64,000 nt of DNA from Sthenelais limicola (taxonomy: Eukaryota > Annelida > Polychaeta > Phyllodocida > Sigalionidae), in assembly GCA_942159475.1 (NCBI GenBank), contig OW804094.1, positions 57,160,966 through 57,224,965 on the forward strand, written 5' to 3'. The position numbers and the translations under genes are program-made. This document shows, piece by piece, positions 18,601 to 31,104 of this stretch (position 1 is the first letter of the stretch; each line of letters begins with the position of its first letter). The notes beneath the pieces were generated by a model. The model made no database searches. It was not told the origin of the DNA and saw only the letters and a list, made by a program, of their open reading frames with translations.

Positions 18601-19129
18601 ACCAGTTATGCACTTGTCAATTGCTACCCCTACCCCCGCACCCCCGGGGAAGTGGGAGAATGGTAGGGGAATGTCTGAGAAAACATTCCACCACCCAGGC
18701 GGGGGTTTTCCTTTAGTTTACAGCAATATCAACTGGATGGGTGGGGTAATGTCCGCCAATGTTCACTTTATACCTTGGTTCCCAAGAGAGGAATAGCATT
18801 GCATAAAATATATCACAAATAGATATGGGATGATGATCACAATTAGCTATGAGATTATGATGATCACAAATGGCGCGAATTTCAAAATGGTAGACCACTT
18901 TGCTTACCGCTCTGAGTAATCACATTTCATTCGGAAATATCTCAGATTCTGGGTAGAATCATTACCGGATTTTTAGTTTGTGTACTGTAATCAGTGATTC
19001 TGCACAACTGGCCGTGGAGTTAGGCCTCTTAATTGTGATATTTACATGACTTTGACGATTTTGCTTCTGAACATTTTGAAAGGTGAGCGATATTTGAGGT
19101 GATCACCCGTTGGTTACATGTAAACAGTA
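18601..19129. other. intergenic, possible LINE B 5' UTR
   Basis: No coding signal. Its right part may belong to LINE B's 5' untranslated region; the 5' boundary of LINE B cannot be fixed. Confidence 0.35.
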
Positions 19130-19148
19130 ATGGCTGCCAACAAAGAAA

Positions 19149-20951
19149 TTGCCGGGACTGCATTCTGAGTCTAGTAGCACCCCGATATCCAGTAAAAGAA
19201 CAAGTGAAGTGCTTTCCCCAGTTCTAAATGATGACAAGAAGAAGGCCAAAAATGTCATGTCGGACTTAGATGAAATCAACGCGATTAAAGTGCATAGTCA
19301 AGGTGTTGACGAAGATCTCGAAACCCTATTTAGTCATGCGGATTTACTAACTACCACTTCTGAGGACCAGGGTTTACTTCTACAGAAGATCCTGAAAAAC
19401 CAAGAACACCTAACAAAGAAAGTGGACCTTCTACAACAACAAATGATACATAAAGATGACTTACATGACTTGGCGACCCACATCTCTAGGGATATGGGAA
19501 CTCTTGACCAGAAGATCGAGGCACAGGCACGTAAGTCTAAGTATATGGCATCCAGTGCACTTAAGACGAAAGACGACATGGAAATATTAAAACAACAGCA
19601 GAGGGAAACCTACGTTGTTTTGGAGAACTGTCCGATGTTTAATGATGAGCACACCTTCAATCTGGCCAAGCAAATAATCCACACACTGTTTCCCACAGCT
19701 TGGGACGGAATCGTTGATCTTGCATATAGGGAAATTAAATCCAATAATCGTAGAGGACCCAGTCCTATGGTTATTCGCCTACTACATCGTAGCATGAAGG
19801 AACAATTGATCAGAAGGAGAAATCCCTTTGCCTCCGATGAAGTATTTCCCCCTGATCAATGGCCGGAGAAGGAGCACATGTTTTTTCATGACTATGATAC
19901 TGTTGAAACACGTCAAAAGAAGAGTCTAATGAAGTTATTAGCCACAAACGCCATCGCTGCTGGTGCTGATCGGGAATACACAAAGCCAAAGGGAGATCAA
20001 GTGTTAATTGATGGTAATCTTTACAACTCTCGTCAACTGCACACCTTGGAGGATAAGTTCAGTGTAGAGAGAGTAAAAATCGTAAGAGTCCAGAACGGTC
20101 TTGCATTCCAGGGGGAGAAAGCCTATATGTCAAACTTCTTTCCTTGTGACTTTCAGTATCAAGACAAATTTTTCATATCGTCTGAACAAGCATTTCAGTT
20201 TAAAAAGTGTATCGTTCTAGGTAATACTGATACTGCCAATGCTATACTAGAGAATGAAGATCCCCGTGAGATTAAATCATTCAGTGATCATGTTGAAACA
20301 GCACCAAAGTGGCGAAGTGTTGAAAAGGAGGTAATGTTGGATATTACACGATGTAAGTACTTCCAGAACCGTAAGCTAGCAGTAAAATTGTCGAAGACCG
20401 GCACTGTACGGCTGATAGAAGCTACCAACAACTCTTTCTGGGATGCGGGTTGTTATCTGGGTGACAGGCGCCTGGATGACGATTCATGGACCGGGAAAAA
20501 TGAACTTGGGAAAATTCTCATGATCGTGAGACAGGAGATCATTAAGGCCTTGGCTGATGGTACTTTCGATAATCTCCAATGTAAGAAGCTGAGACTGGTA
20601 TCATCCAAACACTCGGCCACTGTGGATAGCACTGGATTCACCCGACCCAGGGTGTCGACATCGCTTGCTAACGCTCAAGTATCCTCTCCACCCGTTTCTG
20701 TGTCCAACAGGTATGCTCCTTTGAACTCTACGACGGGTCAGGTAGGAGAAGGCACCTCTAAGACTCCACTCCCAACTCTTCAGAAATGTAGTGACAAGTC
20801 CAAGCTTTACACAACAGCTGATATTGACATCTCCGCTCGAACTGCTAACAGGTCTCTTCGTCAGCTGAAGCCCTTATGCTTTGACATTTCTAAGAACATT
20901 GCTGACCTATCCGAGTCTGCCATGGATTTAGGCGACCCAGAGGACACCTGA
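19149..20951 (+). CDS. LINE B ORF1: coiled-coil, RRM, NADAR fusion
   Basis: A 600-codon open frame. An ATG at 19130 starts MAANKEIAGTAF in another frame and stops at once, so either a one-base shift separates it from this frame or translation starts at MSDLDEINAIK (about codon 37). Domains: coiled coil about 60-150; RRM-like about 152-230 (YVVLENCPMFNDEHTF, PMVIRLLHRSMKEQLI); a C-terminal L1-ORF1-like segment about 250-300; NADAR about 315-468 with AYMSNFFPCDF, SSEQAFQFKKC (conserved Glu in S-x-E), LIEATNNSFWDAGC and GKNELGKILMIVR; then a Ser/Thr-rich tail. ORF1 proteins coat LINE RNA as trimers. The fused domain suggests base or ADP-ribose chemistry on the bound nucleic acid (inference). Apart from the start, no break is seen. 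Confidence 0.8.
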   Translation: MPGLHSESSSTPISSKRTSEVLSPVLNDDKKKAKNVMSDLDEINAIKVHSQGVDEDLETLFSHADLLTTTSEDQGLLLQKILKNQEHLTKKVDLLQQQMIHKDDLHDLATHISRDMGTLDQKIEAQARKSKYMASSALKTKDDMEILKQQQRETYVVLENCPMFNDEHTFNLAKQIIHTLFPTAWDGIVDLAYREIKSNNRRGPSPMVIRLLHRSMKEQLIRRRNPFASDEVFPPDQWPEKEHMFFHDYDTVETRQKKSLMKLLATNAIAAGADREYTKPKGDQVLIDGNLYNSRQLHTLEDKFSVERVKIVRVQNGLAFQGEKAYMSNFFPCDFQYQDKFFISSEQAFQFKKCIVLGNTDTANAILENEDPREIKSFSDHVETAPKWRSVEKEVMLDITRCKYFQNRKLAVKLSKTGTVRLIEATNNSFWDAGCYLGDRRLDDDSWTGKNELGKILMIVRQEIIKALADGTFDNLQCKKLRLVSSKHSATVDSTGFTRPRVSTSLANAQVSSPPVSVSNRYAPLNSTTGQVGEGTSKTPLPTLQKCSDKSKLYTTADIDISARTANRSLRQLKPLCFDISKNIADLSESAMDLGDPEDT

Positions 20952-21508
20952 GTTTATATCAGTATACTTTTTTCGGTTTCATTACGTACCAAATCAATGT
21001 ATATCCATTATTCTTAGTTGTTGTTAGACTGATTTCGACCAAACATGTGTGATGGCATCCATTTTGAATACCGAGCATGGGTACTGAATGTCGTAAACTA
21101 TCACTCGAAACGCTGCCTCTATATAATAATGTGATGCTTCCAAATTGCGATTTTGTTTATGGTCTAGATATGGCCTAAACTATTATCTGTCTATTTTGTG
21201 GAAAATTTTAGTGCATTGGTTTTTCTTTTTGCCACGTCCCTGTCGTTGACCTATCGTAACGGGGTTCGTGATATGTAAATACCCAAGATGGCGGACCATG
21301 TACGTCAACCCTCTCTCCGGTATGTTTTTATTTTCATAAAGTTGTGTTGCTGTCGTCTCTACCTATTTTTTGCCTACCCGGGATCGTTATTTCTGATACC
21401 TTGACCTCAGGCATGCATAATATTTTTGTCTGGGTTCCCCTGACTGTCTATTTGACTCCTGTTTTTCTTTTTTTTTTACTGGGCACTTTCACCTTCGACT
21501 GATTTCTC

Positions 21509-24407
21509 ATGATGTATTGTCATTCGAACATTGATGTCTCGACGATGAAAGGGCTAAAGATTGTATACTTTAATGTATGTAGTCTATATCATAAGTTGTA
21601 TTATCTAAGAAATGAATTTGTAAATGGTCTATACGACGTTATATGCTTTGTTGAAAGCTGGCTGATATTCCTGACTCTATGTTGCATATCAATGGGTATA
21701 ACCTGATAAGACAAGATTGTAAAATTTCAGTGGTAAACGTGGTGGGGGCTTAATAGTGTACTATAGAAACACATTTAGTGCTACCCTCGAGGACGACCTA
21801 TGTGTAAACAATAAGGACTGCGAAATACTGGGTTGTAAACTGAAAGCTGGTAACAATAAATCAATCTTGTTGATGGTTATCTATAGACCCCCCAGTGGCT
21901 CGGTAGAGAGCTTTTTTACAATTTTAAATCAGCTCTTATTGGGTGGTGTGAACAACCGATACCGGAATTCGAACATAATAATAGGTGGTGATGCAAATAT
22001 AGATCTATTGAAACAAAATGTATCTAGTAGACGTTTTATAAATTTATTGGACTCCTTCAGACTGGTGCAGCACATAACTGACCCCACCCGAATTACGTCT
22101 GAGACGGGTACTCTAATTGACTTTATTGCTACTAATTGTAAGAACGTTGCTGATACTGGTACCATCAATGAGAATATAAGCGATCATGTCCCTGTATTTG
22201 TTCTGCTAAAAAAAGGGAAGTCACGTAGCTCACCTAGTATCAGTCCCACATATAACTGTAGAGCAACATCCCGAATGTCCTTTGATATTATAAACGATTG
22301 AGTGTCCAACATTTATGAAGACCTATGGACTGAGCCCGACCTTGATCTTCTCAGTAATAATCTAATAGATGAACTGAAGGAAATTCAGGATGATTTATAT
22401 CCGGTTGAAACCTTTAAGATTAGAAATGGCCATATTGTACATAATAGAGAACTCTGACAGTTAGTCACAAGGAAAAACAGAGTATTTAAAAAGGCTAGGA
22501 AAAGCAAAAATGCTGAAGATTTCAAACTAGCCAGATCCCTGCGTATTGAAGTTCAGAGAATGATTGTAAGATTGAAAAGGGAGGCTTTAAATAACATATG
22601 TCAACGTTTTAGTAGAAACGATAAGAAATTTTGGTCACACATCTCAAATATATATAGTATTGAGGGTCCCTCCCTAACTTCAATTCAGTGCATTACTGAT
22701 ACTGCGGGTAATACACTGACTGGTCTCGAAGCTGCTAATTATAGCAATCAGTTTTTTTGTAATATTATGCCGAAATCTTCTGTTGATATTCTCTCGGCGT
22801 ATGATGAAGATATTGTGGATAATATTGATATGTTTGAGTGGGATGAGGAAATCGCTAGGAATGAGGTTGTGAAACATCTACAGACTATTGATGTAACCAA
22901 GTCAAGTGGAATACTAGATGTAAACACAACTTTTTTGAAACTTGCCCTTCTATCTTGTGCCAATAATTTCACATCACTACTTGATAAAATACGCCGGAGT
23001 GGATCCTTTCCTCAATCTTGGAAACTCTCCCTTTGTACCTTGATACCAAAGAAAAAAAATTCAAGATGCATAAATGATATTAGACCTATTTCGATAGCCC
23101 CTATGACTAGCAAGATATTTGAAAAGATCCTATCCGATAAAATTTCGAGCTATTTATCTGATAGAAATATTCTTGCACCATCCCAGCATGGTTTTAGGGT
23201 GGGAAAAAGTGTTGATACAGCTATGTACGAGTTCATGAAGATAGTTGTTGAAAATAAGGATAGAAGTTTAGATACAATCGCAACTTATTTCGACCTATCT
23301 AAGGCGTTTAATTCTATAAATATTAACATCTTGATGTATAAGCTGAAAAGAATGGGTTTTGGTCCTAGAATAATATCCTTGATAAACTCATATTCAATAA
23401 ACAGAGAACAGATGGTATGTCTTAATGGTAAAATGTCTGATAAACTGTCTTTGCATGCTGGTGTGGCCCAAGGCAGTATTCTGGGACCCCTGCTATTTAT
23501 TTTGTACATTAACGACGTAGCTACTGTAAATTTCATCGGAAAAATCATACTTTATGCAGATGATTGTGTGCTCCTGCATTGTATAAGGTCTGATAGAGAC
23601 TTGGTCCATGTTCAAGAGGATGTAAATAGATTTAAGACCTGGACAGTGAATAATGGTTTGACAATTAATAGATCCAAGACCAAATTACAGACGTTCTATG
23701 GTACAAGGAAAAAAACCCATGATAATTATGTTATATATAATGATGGAGTCCAGATTGATAATGTTCAAAATTTTAGATATCTGGGGTACACTCTCGACAG
23801 TGGTTTGACAATGACGAATCATATTAATGGTGTCTGTTTAAGAGCTAACTTGCTATATAAAAGGCTGGCGCGAATAAGACATTACATTAGTGTTGGTATT
23901 GCAGTACTTATATTTAAAACATACATCCTTCCAGTGCTCGAATCTAGTTCTTTGATTTTGGATCTGGGTAATCAGAAAGATCGAAAGAGGCTGCAGGTAA
24001 TACAGAATAATTGTCTTCGCTTATGTATAGGGGTAAAAACTAGGAATGGTGCTTATAGAATTAGCAATATTGATTTGCACCAGAGAATTGGAATTATCCC
24101 GTTATGTTATAGAAGACTGCAGAAATTCTTTAATATATTCCGGATTTGTCACACTTTTGAGGAGAATATCGCCCAGCATGAATATAACATGAGGGAAAAT
24201 AGGTTGATAGTAGTTCCTTGGCATAAAGAAACGATTTGAAAGAGTTTATTTGGGCGAATTTTAAGTTTCTGGAATGCCCTCCCCAGAGAGATCAAGGTGA
24301 ATAACGACCAAACCTTTTTTAAAAATCAAATTAAAAAGATTTGCTCAAATGCTTTTTCGACCAGCTTAAATGTCTGGGAAATTCCAAATCCTGAGAACCT
24401 ATTGTGA
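21509..24407 (+). pseudogene. LINE B ORF2: endonuclease-reverse transcriptase, damaged
   Basis: Endonuclease: MKGLKIVYFNVCSLYHKL, CFVESWL, GGGLIVYYR, VIYRPPSG, IIGGDANID and ISDHVPV. RT: RPISIAPM, QHGFRVGKSVDTAM, motif A ATYFDLSKAFN, motif B VAQGSILGPLLFILYINDV (Ala replaces the usual Pro), motif C YADDCVLL and a FRYLGYTLD thumb. The C-terminus has FWNALPREIK before the stop at 24405-24407. Two small deletions shift the frame near 21665 and 21735, and three in-frame TGA codons lie at 22299, 22455 and 24237. The first two stand where Trp would be natural. Otherwise the frame is open, so decay looks young. Confidence 0.88.
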
Positions 24408-24907
24408 GGAAATTCAGTGAGCTATGTTTAACTGTTATATGATGTCTCCCTTTGACGTGTGTATGGCTTTGTGAAATGCCCTTTCAGTTGTGATAGCTCG
24501 CCTTATCACATTTCTTTGAAGTCTTATAATGAATTATTTCCTTTATTCTGTGTCAGAAACGATGCTATTAGGACTGTTGCAAATAGGATGATGCCCTTGG
24601 TGGTGGTTTTTATTGTGTGTGAATCGCAGCGTCATATGCTGTTAATGTCTTACATAACACTAGAACCTTTTTTGCTGTAATTAAACATTTTTATGTAATT
24701 TTTCTCTAAACAACCAGCTCTGAATGAGAATAGTGTACACTCTACATAATTTCATTTTGCTGAATAAACATCTTTAAAAACAAAACTTAATTATAGCTTG
24801 GGTAAAAATGCCACATCCTTGGGAGATCTTCAAAGACTTGGACCATTCAAGATTCTACATGATGCTGACAGTTTTGCAATTTTGTTGGTGTACACAATTA
24901 CTCTCTC

Positions 24908-25036
24908 TCTCTAGTGTTGGGGCTAGGGTTGGTTGGGGGGCATTAGTGGTAGGGGGTAATGGTGGGGTCATGGGAGGGGTCATGGGGGGGTTAGGGGGGA
25001 GGGTAGGGGGCTAGGGGGTAAGGGGGTAGGGGGCTT
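24908..25036 (+). repeat. G-rich tract, G-quadruplex candidate
   Basis: Many runs of 4-7 G are separated by short loops (gggggtaatggtggggtcat...). Similar tracts lie at 25717-25769 and 57931-57990. Confidence 0.6.
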
Positions 25037-25716
25037 TCCACCCTGTACAGTCATTTTTGACAGCATGTACAACTAGACGATTGGCATCCATCCGCATTTC
25101 TGTATACAAAAAGCGTCAGCTTTAGGTTTCTGAACGATGCCATACAAATAATGGTTCTACACCACACAGTACGCCTCGCTACCTTTCTCCGTCTCTTTCA
25201 CACATTTCCTCCTCTAAAGCCCCGCCTTTTTCACTGTATTTCCACTTCAACGATAGAGTTTGACAACTCAATGAGCTTGAAACAGTTTGCATGCGTCTGT
25301 AGCCAAAAACCGCTAAAATGATACAATAATTATTTATGTTAAAAAAATGTTTATTCGACAAAATTTCACATGATGTGATACATTTCACACCAAAAATTTC
25401 AATCACAGATGGTCGTGGGTATCGCTACACGAACACTACCAGCCCCTGTCATGTGACCCATCTGCCTCCCGTCCACACACTTGCCTCGCCACCCATGCTC
25501 ACTGTCTCAGTGCCAGGCTTCTTGACAACATGTTCTTTAATTCACTCCAGCTGAGACATTCATTCTGCCCATTCACATAGTTTACCACTGTCTTCAGGTC
25601 GTTGGTGTCCTGGACACCACAAGACCCTGCAGACTGCTCCTTATGCCTCAAACCAAGGCAAAACTTGCCCAAGAAAAATGGCCATATAGGTGTAGCACTA
25701 CCTTCGTGGGTGATGA

Positions 25717-25769
25717 GTGACGGGGTTGGGTGGGGGTGGGGGTTGGGGGGGGGGGGGTTGGGGTTGGAC
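25717..25769 (+). repeat. G-rich tract, G-quadruplex candidate
   Basis: Repeated (G)4-13 runs separated by TT or T. Confidence 0.6.
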
Positions 25770-27483
25770 ATCCAGTGCCCATTTTTCTTCAACCGACCTA
25801 GCCCACACAGTTTTTGGACAGCAACTACAGAGGCATACTGAATATAAACTTCAACCACTATCTATACAGTGCAATACTATGCAATTGACAAGTGCATTAC
25901 ATACATGTATACTCTAAGGAAATAGGATGTTTCTCTAGTCCAGCTGATGAGGACTTTCACCTACGTGGATATTGTATACGGTAGGCAGACATATTTGTTC
26001 AGCTCCCCCCCCCCCCCCCCCCCGAAGGCGGTACATGCGCCACGTATTTAATGAAAATACAACTCTGCATCCTGCCAACTGAATTTCAGACAAACTCTCA
26101 TACAAATCACGTTGAATTTACGCTCCCGCAATTTAATGAAAAACACCCGCTATTTATGATTTTCTACCCCCATATAGGTAGTTTTATCGACGAAGGTTTT
26201 TGATATGAGGGAAAATTTACTGTTAAGTAAACAATAGGTTGACAAATTTTCAGCCAGATTGAACATAGACAATTCGGGTGAATTTCGTCAACTGACAGGA
26301 TCGGTAGAAATGGAGCACGAAACACTAATTACACACATAATTCATCAAAATAAAGTAAGAGAAAACAGTCCTTCCTTCCATTGGATATTTATTTTCATAA
26401 ATATTGGTCCAATGAGGAAGATCATTAAAAGACATTTCAACGTCTTCTAATTCATGCAACGTTAGTAACATCGCCGGGAAATTACGTTCCCGCGAAGTAA
26501 TAAAAAACGTTATTTCTACTGGCCACGAGAAATTCTGAAAGAGCATACTTTTCCACCCCAACATATGTAGTTTCATGTATTTATTCTCATTTATATTGGT
26601 GGATAAATAAGGAAGATCGGAGGGAAAGTATATCGATGCTGATGCCGGCCATAACGCAATAATGTATACATGTTGGCCAGGCTGACCCTTCCTTGACAAC
26701 GCTTTTCCCCGCGTGGAGTGGCTAGGCCCAACGATCCGACTGCTACACAGTTATAGGATCGTTGGTAGGCCTATATAATAGGAGTGGGGATCGGTGGTGG
26801 GAGAAGTGGGATTCGGGGGAAACCGTTCTTTCCGTGGTCACAGCCAAAATTTCTTGTTAGTTGCAACAATCGAACATTTGTTAGTTGAACGATTGTGTCA
26901 TCTGTCCAAATTTAATCAAAATGTAATGGTTTTTGTTTCATTTTTCCAGACAAACCTTTCTGTTAGTGGGATGGTTTTTCCACGACCAATTCCCTAACCA
27001 TGCTGGTTTCAATGTCTTAACATCGATTATGTTAGTGGGGATGTTATATAACATACTTCATTGACAAAATTTCGCAGTTGCGATACGTTTCATTCGTTTG
27101 AAATCTTCAAAACGTCCACATGAATGGGACCATTCTATAATTTCACCCGATCCCACATCACCAAAGTGTGAGGTGTTTTGAATAGTCTGCTACAGGTACC
27201 ACCGGTATAGATAGTAAGTCATTTAAATACCAAGCCAGAGCGACATATATATGGAACGATGATTATTTTATATAAAACTTGCCGTAACCTGTATCCTGTC
27301 ATCAGAGAGCGATAGCCAAACCCATGTCAAACTTTAAATGAATTCGTACATTGAGTGTCATATTACAACACGGTTTAACTATACAACAACTGTACATACA
27401 TTGTAGAGAATCATTCCGGTCATTGAAAGAACCTCCCGTCAGCCGGAGAGATCCTCTTCTTTAATACGCATTGATGCTATTAA

Positions 27484-27525
27484 AAAGTTTTCTAATCTAA
27501 TCTAATTTAATCTAACCTAACCAGC
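27484..27525 (+). repeat. (TCTAA) pentamer tail
   Basis: tctaatctaatctaatttaa then tctaacctaacc follows a short anonymous stretch. This is typical of the 3' tail of a pentamer-tailed LINE or SINE. The body could not be delimited. Confidence 0.5.
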
Positions 27526-27972
27526 ATATATAGACCACATTCCCTCAACATCCGCCCCATATGATACAGTGGATTTGGTAGTGAAGGGCTGCCTATTAAC
27601 TCGGCAGGAAAACACCAGTTGCCATGATCATTTCCTTAGCAGTCCACAAATCATCAACTTGTTCTATGGATATATTGGGCGACCCTTTCCCACCTAGTTA
27701 CATGCATTTATACACGGATGCCAATGTCAGGTAGATACATTGATTAAATTGTAGAACGATAATGAGGTACTTTCTTCTGCTGAATCTATCATACTTCATT
27801 TTATCAGGGCTCAATAGTGAAATTATGTTACAGCATTACAGTATAAATTATTGATCAAATATGAAAGCATCTCGACATTAATTAATCTGATTGCATCTTA
27901 CTGCACAATCAAAATGGGATGACACTTCGTGATAATTGTGTTCGACATGTTACTCAAAGAAAAGGAACTTAC

Positions 27973-28094
27973 CTTTCTAGACTGATTGCTGTCAAAGTCA
28001 TTATTGAGCAAATGACGGAGACATTCTGCATATAGTGCACAGTCTTGCAAAGGAAACTGCCAAAGGTCCATGTAAATGTAAACCATTTCGCCAA
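27973..28094 (-). CDS. candidate host-gene internal exon
   Basis: On the minus strand an acceptor (ttttccctcaattttcag) precedes, and a consensus donor (AAG/gtaagt) follows, a 122-base segment encoding GEMVYIYMDLWQFPLQDCAL then YAECLRHLLNNDFDSNQSRK. It enters at phase 1 (two bases complete a codon) and leaves at phase 0. Both splice sites are strong and the peptide is protein-like. It is not obviously from a transposon. I do not recognise the family. Confidence 0.45.
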
Positions 28095-29002
28095 CTGAAA
28101 ATTGAGGGAAAAAACATAGAGTACATTGAATAGACTGATATACTGATAAATAGAGCAACAGAACGGTTAGGATACGAAAGGATTCACGTTATCCAACTGA
28201 TATTCTGCCATTATATATTGATATTCTAAACTCTTCCTGGGAATTTATTCCAATTTCATTTTAAGATGGTGGATACTATTCTCACTAATTCATGTACAGT
28301 GGCATCCTAAATCTGGTCACTGGAGTATATTAATGTATCTATAGGTAGATGTGTCCTTCTCGTATATAACGTTTATCAACGTAGGGTGGGCACACCAATT
28401 GAGGTTGGCAGTTCTGGTGCAGCCTACTAAGTGACAGTTCAGGTTGCAATAAAAATAGACAGTGGATGCACACTGAGACAAATTCATTAGGACTGTTAAT
28501 ACTACATTTCATTAATGGGTTGATATTTTCTTAGGGACACAAGGAAGAATATAATATACAAATTCATACTAAAAAGATTTATTCAGATTTCTTCTTTTGA
28601 AAATAGTCATCGTATGCAGAGATACTGTAGTCAACCAAGTGATCTTAATCAGATTCTACAGGAATGGCACAGTGTCAACTATCAAGATTTTATATTGTTT
28701 TTCAACCCCCTAATATTAAACTCTAGTTTGATAAGCTGTGAAGAGACAACCAGTATAGTGAATAAGACTTGGCCCGATGTGAATATGTCATGTTCAAAAT
28801 TTGTACACTTGGCTGATGGTTCTTATTTTAGCATCGGCACATAGTAAACAATCATCTATAACTTCATACGATTGACCAAAGTGTAGGCAATAGTAGTATA
28901 CTCTGGGCTAATTCTAATTCCAAAAATTGTGTACAAGTTAAACCCAACAGAGCTGCTGCCAATCTCTAGCCATTTGCTTTCTTAAATACGCTCTGATATA
29001 AC

Positions 29003-29077
29003 CTGCCATGGTTATGAGTTCTCCCCAAGGATGCTTTATGTTCGTGACAAGAATGATGAAATCGCTGTTTTCAGCAA
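29003..29077 (-). CDS. possible host-gene exon, phase-compatible with 27973-28094
   Basis: Minus strand: acceptor gtttaagattacag, then 75 bases encoding AENSDFIILVTNIKHPWGEL then ITMA, then donor GCAG/gttata. It leaves one base, which exactly fits the phase required by the next exon at 27973-28094. The donor is weak and the exon short. Confidence 0.25.
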
Positions 29078-31104
29078 CTGTAATCTTAAACATACCACAT
29101 ATGCACATCAAGGTAACATTATATTGATACATTTATACCAAAGACTCCGCCTGCGTGTGTACTTCCTTTGCAAAACTATGTGCAATATGTAATTGGAATG
29201 TGTTGTCGTGCCACAATCCACCTGTCAAGATGGCATGATTTATGCAGTTAGACTGAGGGAAGACGCTCTAAATTCTTTTTTTCGATCGAATTGCTGATTG
29301 CAAACAAAGGTACTTCTTGTGCCATCAACGGAGGAGTACGAGCAAATACAGATGCTTGCATCTAACCCACAACAAATCTATTTGGAATGGGGTATGGACT
29401 AACGATATGCGGGAAGTCAACGTGCCTAACATAAGAAAGATTGCGGCCGCGCTACTTGCACCCTACATTACTGATGAGGGGGTCTATTTACATAGGGCTC
29501 AGTAAAGAAATTATCGATGTTTTTTTCCAGGGAAACTGGGTATTGTATTCACATCATCAAAAATTATACTAAACACCTGGTGAGGTTATTGATCTATATT
29601 TGCTGTCATAATTATCTGATGGCGTGGTAAAAAGGTCGTATATAAAATATTATACTGAAACAATTGTTTTCAATGCCACACACTTGAATTATACTTCCAA
29701 ATTTTAAATGTATGCGTTTTACACCACTCTGTTGTTTGATCGTCTATGAAGATGATGTATGGATAATTCATAATGGCATAATCAATAGAGAGAATGGAAC
29801 GAGGTGCTAGTAATTGGATATTTATTGGACTAGATTGAGCAGCAATCGAGTCCAATATAGCACGGAGTTCCATTTACCATTATATATGCCCCTATAGCAT
29901 GTACGAATATTGAAATATAAGCCTTTGTTTTTTTAATCGTCATCAAGACTGTAAAACCTAAATGAAAAATCAATTCGAAATTTTATCGCACCCACTTCAT
30001 CACATCGCTGAAGTGGAATGCGCATTATAATCAATTTATTAATGACTTCCATTTACTATAATTTCCATGACATGACTCCTATCTTCGATAGCCCAAGATG
30101 CGTTGAGTATTTCAAGTAAAAAGCACTACTTGTAAGATACATTGTATCGCTTTTTCCCACGTAATCCCACCCCATCCCACCCCACCCCCACGTCCCCATG
30201 TTTCAGTTTTCACAGTACTTAACATTTAGTGAAATAAAAAAGAAATGGGAAGAATACAAATTAAAGAACATCAACAAGCACTGTTATACAAAAGGGAGGT
30301 TTTCACGAGCATTCCCAAGAAACTATTTATAAATTTACTTGAATGAAGAACCATAATTTCAATTGTTACGTGTTAACCCAAGGAGTACAGTAAATATTAC
30401 ATAGTGAAATTCTCTTATACTAATGGTGGACACAACAACCAAGGTCTCCAAATGAAGCTCGTTTCTATGATCTCCACCGTTTCAACCACCCTTCAATTGC
30501 AACATGTCAGGCAGTGCTTCTCTCGAATAAACCTCAATGGAAATAGCAGTTTCGGACTGGACACTTTCTTTACCCATGGACGCTCTTGAAATAGCCATTA
30601 ATCACAAATGTCCTTGGCATCCGTTGGGAAATAAGCTGCTTCCATCCTAAATAACCTGAGCTTTGATCTGGTGGTATTGAAAAGGAGTCTTTGCTTCTAT
30701 CTCTTATACAATTGACGGGTTCTTCTAAGAGTGGCATATAAGGAGAAAAGTGTATCTTTGATGCTTCATTAAAATGGATTATAATTTAATCAAAGTTGGT
30801 CCCTTTTCTGCCAACTTTCTTTTCCAACTGCTTTCTCCATCTTATTACCCTTTGCTGTACATGCCTCAAATGAAACCCTTTCTAGATGTTATTGGTTACT
30901 GTTCATCAACAGAGAAATGGAGACAGGTTCAGAGGCAACATGAGATAGATACAGAGTGATCGAGACAGAGGCAAAGATCTGAGAAATCAGATAGTGGGGC
31001 TATTCAATAAATGGGTGTGAATGGGACTGTGCAATATTATGAGAAATATATTCAGAAATGTGCGTAAAACCATAAAATAAGTTGTCCCCATAACCATTCC
31101 TTTC

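Larger units (their letters stand above)
19130..24786 (+). mobile_element. LINE B: second NADAR-bearing non-LTR retrotransposon
   Basis: ORF1 (coiled coil, RRM, NADAR), a 557-base inter-ORF spacer without an SGNH ORF, ORF2 (endonuclease and RT, damaged), and a 3' UTR ending tgaataaacatctttaaaaa. The TGAATAAA end is shared with LINE A and the 7.6-kb copy. Sequence and ORF layout differ clearly from LINE A, so these are two families rather than two copies of one. Confidence 0.85.
24787..27972. other. intergenic, repeats and G/C tracts, no gene seen
   Basis: It holds the G-rich blocks listed separately, a run of C at about 26003-26023, a short hairpin at 26724-26770 (ggcccaacgatcc / ggatcgttggtaggcc), and weak divergent duplication within 26060-26700 (ttacgytcccgc and atttattytcat words). 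No protein-like frame with codon sense is visible. Confidence 0.45.

Noticed and set aside
24808..25014. Gly-rich 68-codon ORF
   Set aside because: Produced by the G-rich tract; no coding signal.
26325..26699. 124-codon minus-strand ORF
   Set aside because: It lies over a divergent duplication; two halves look alike only because of the repeat, and it has no recognisable domain.
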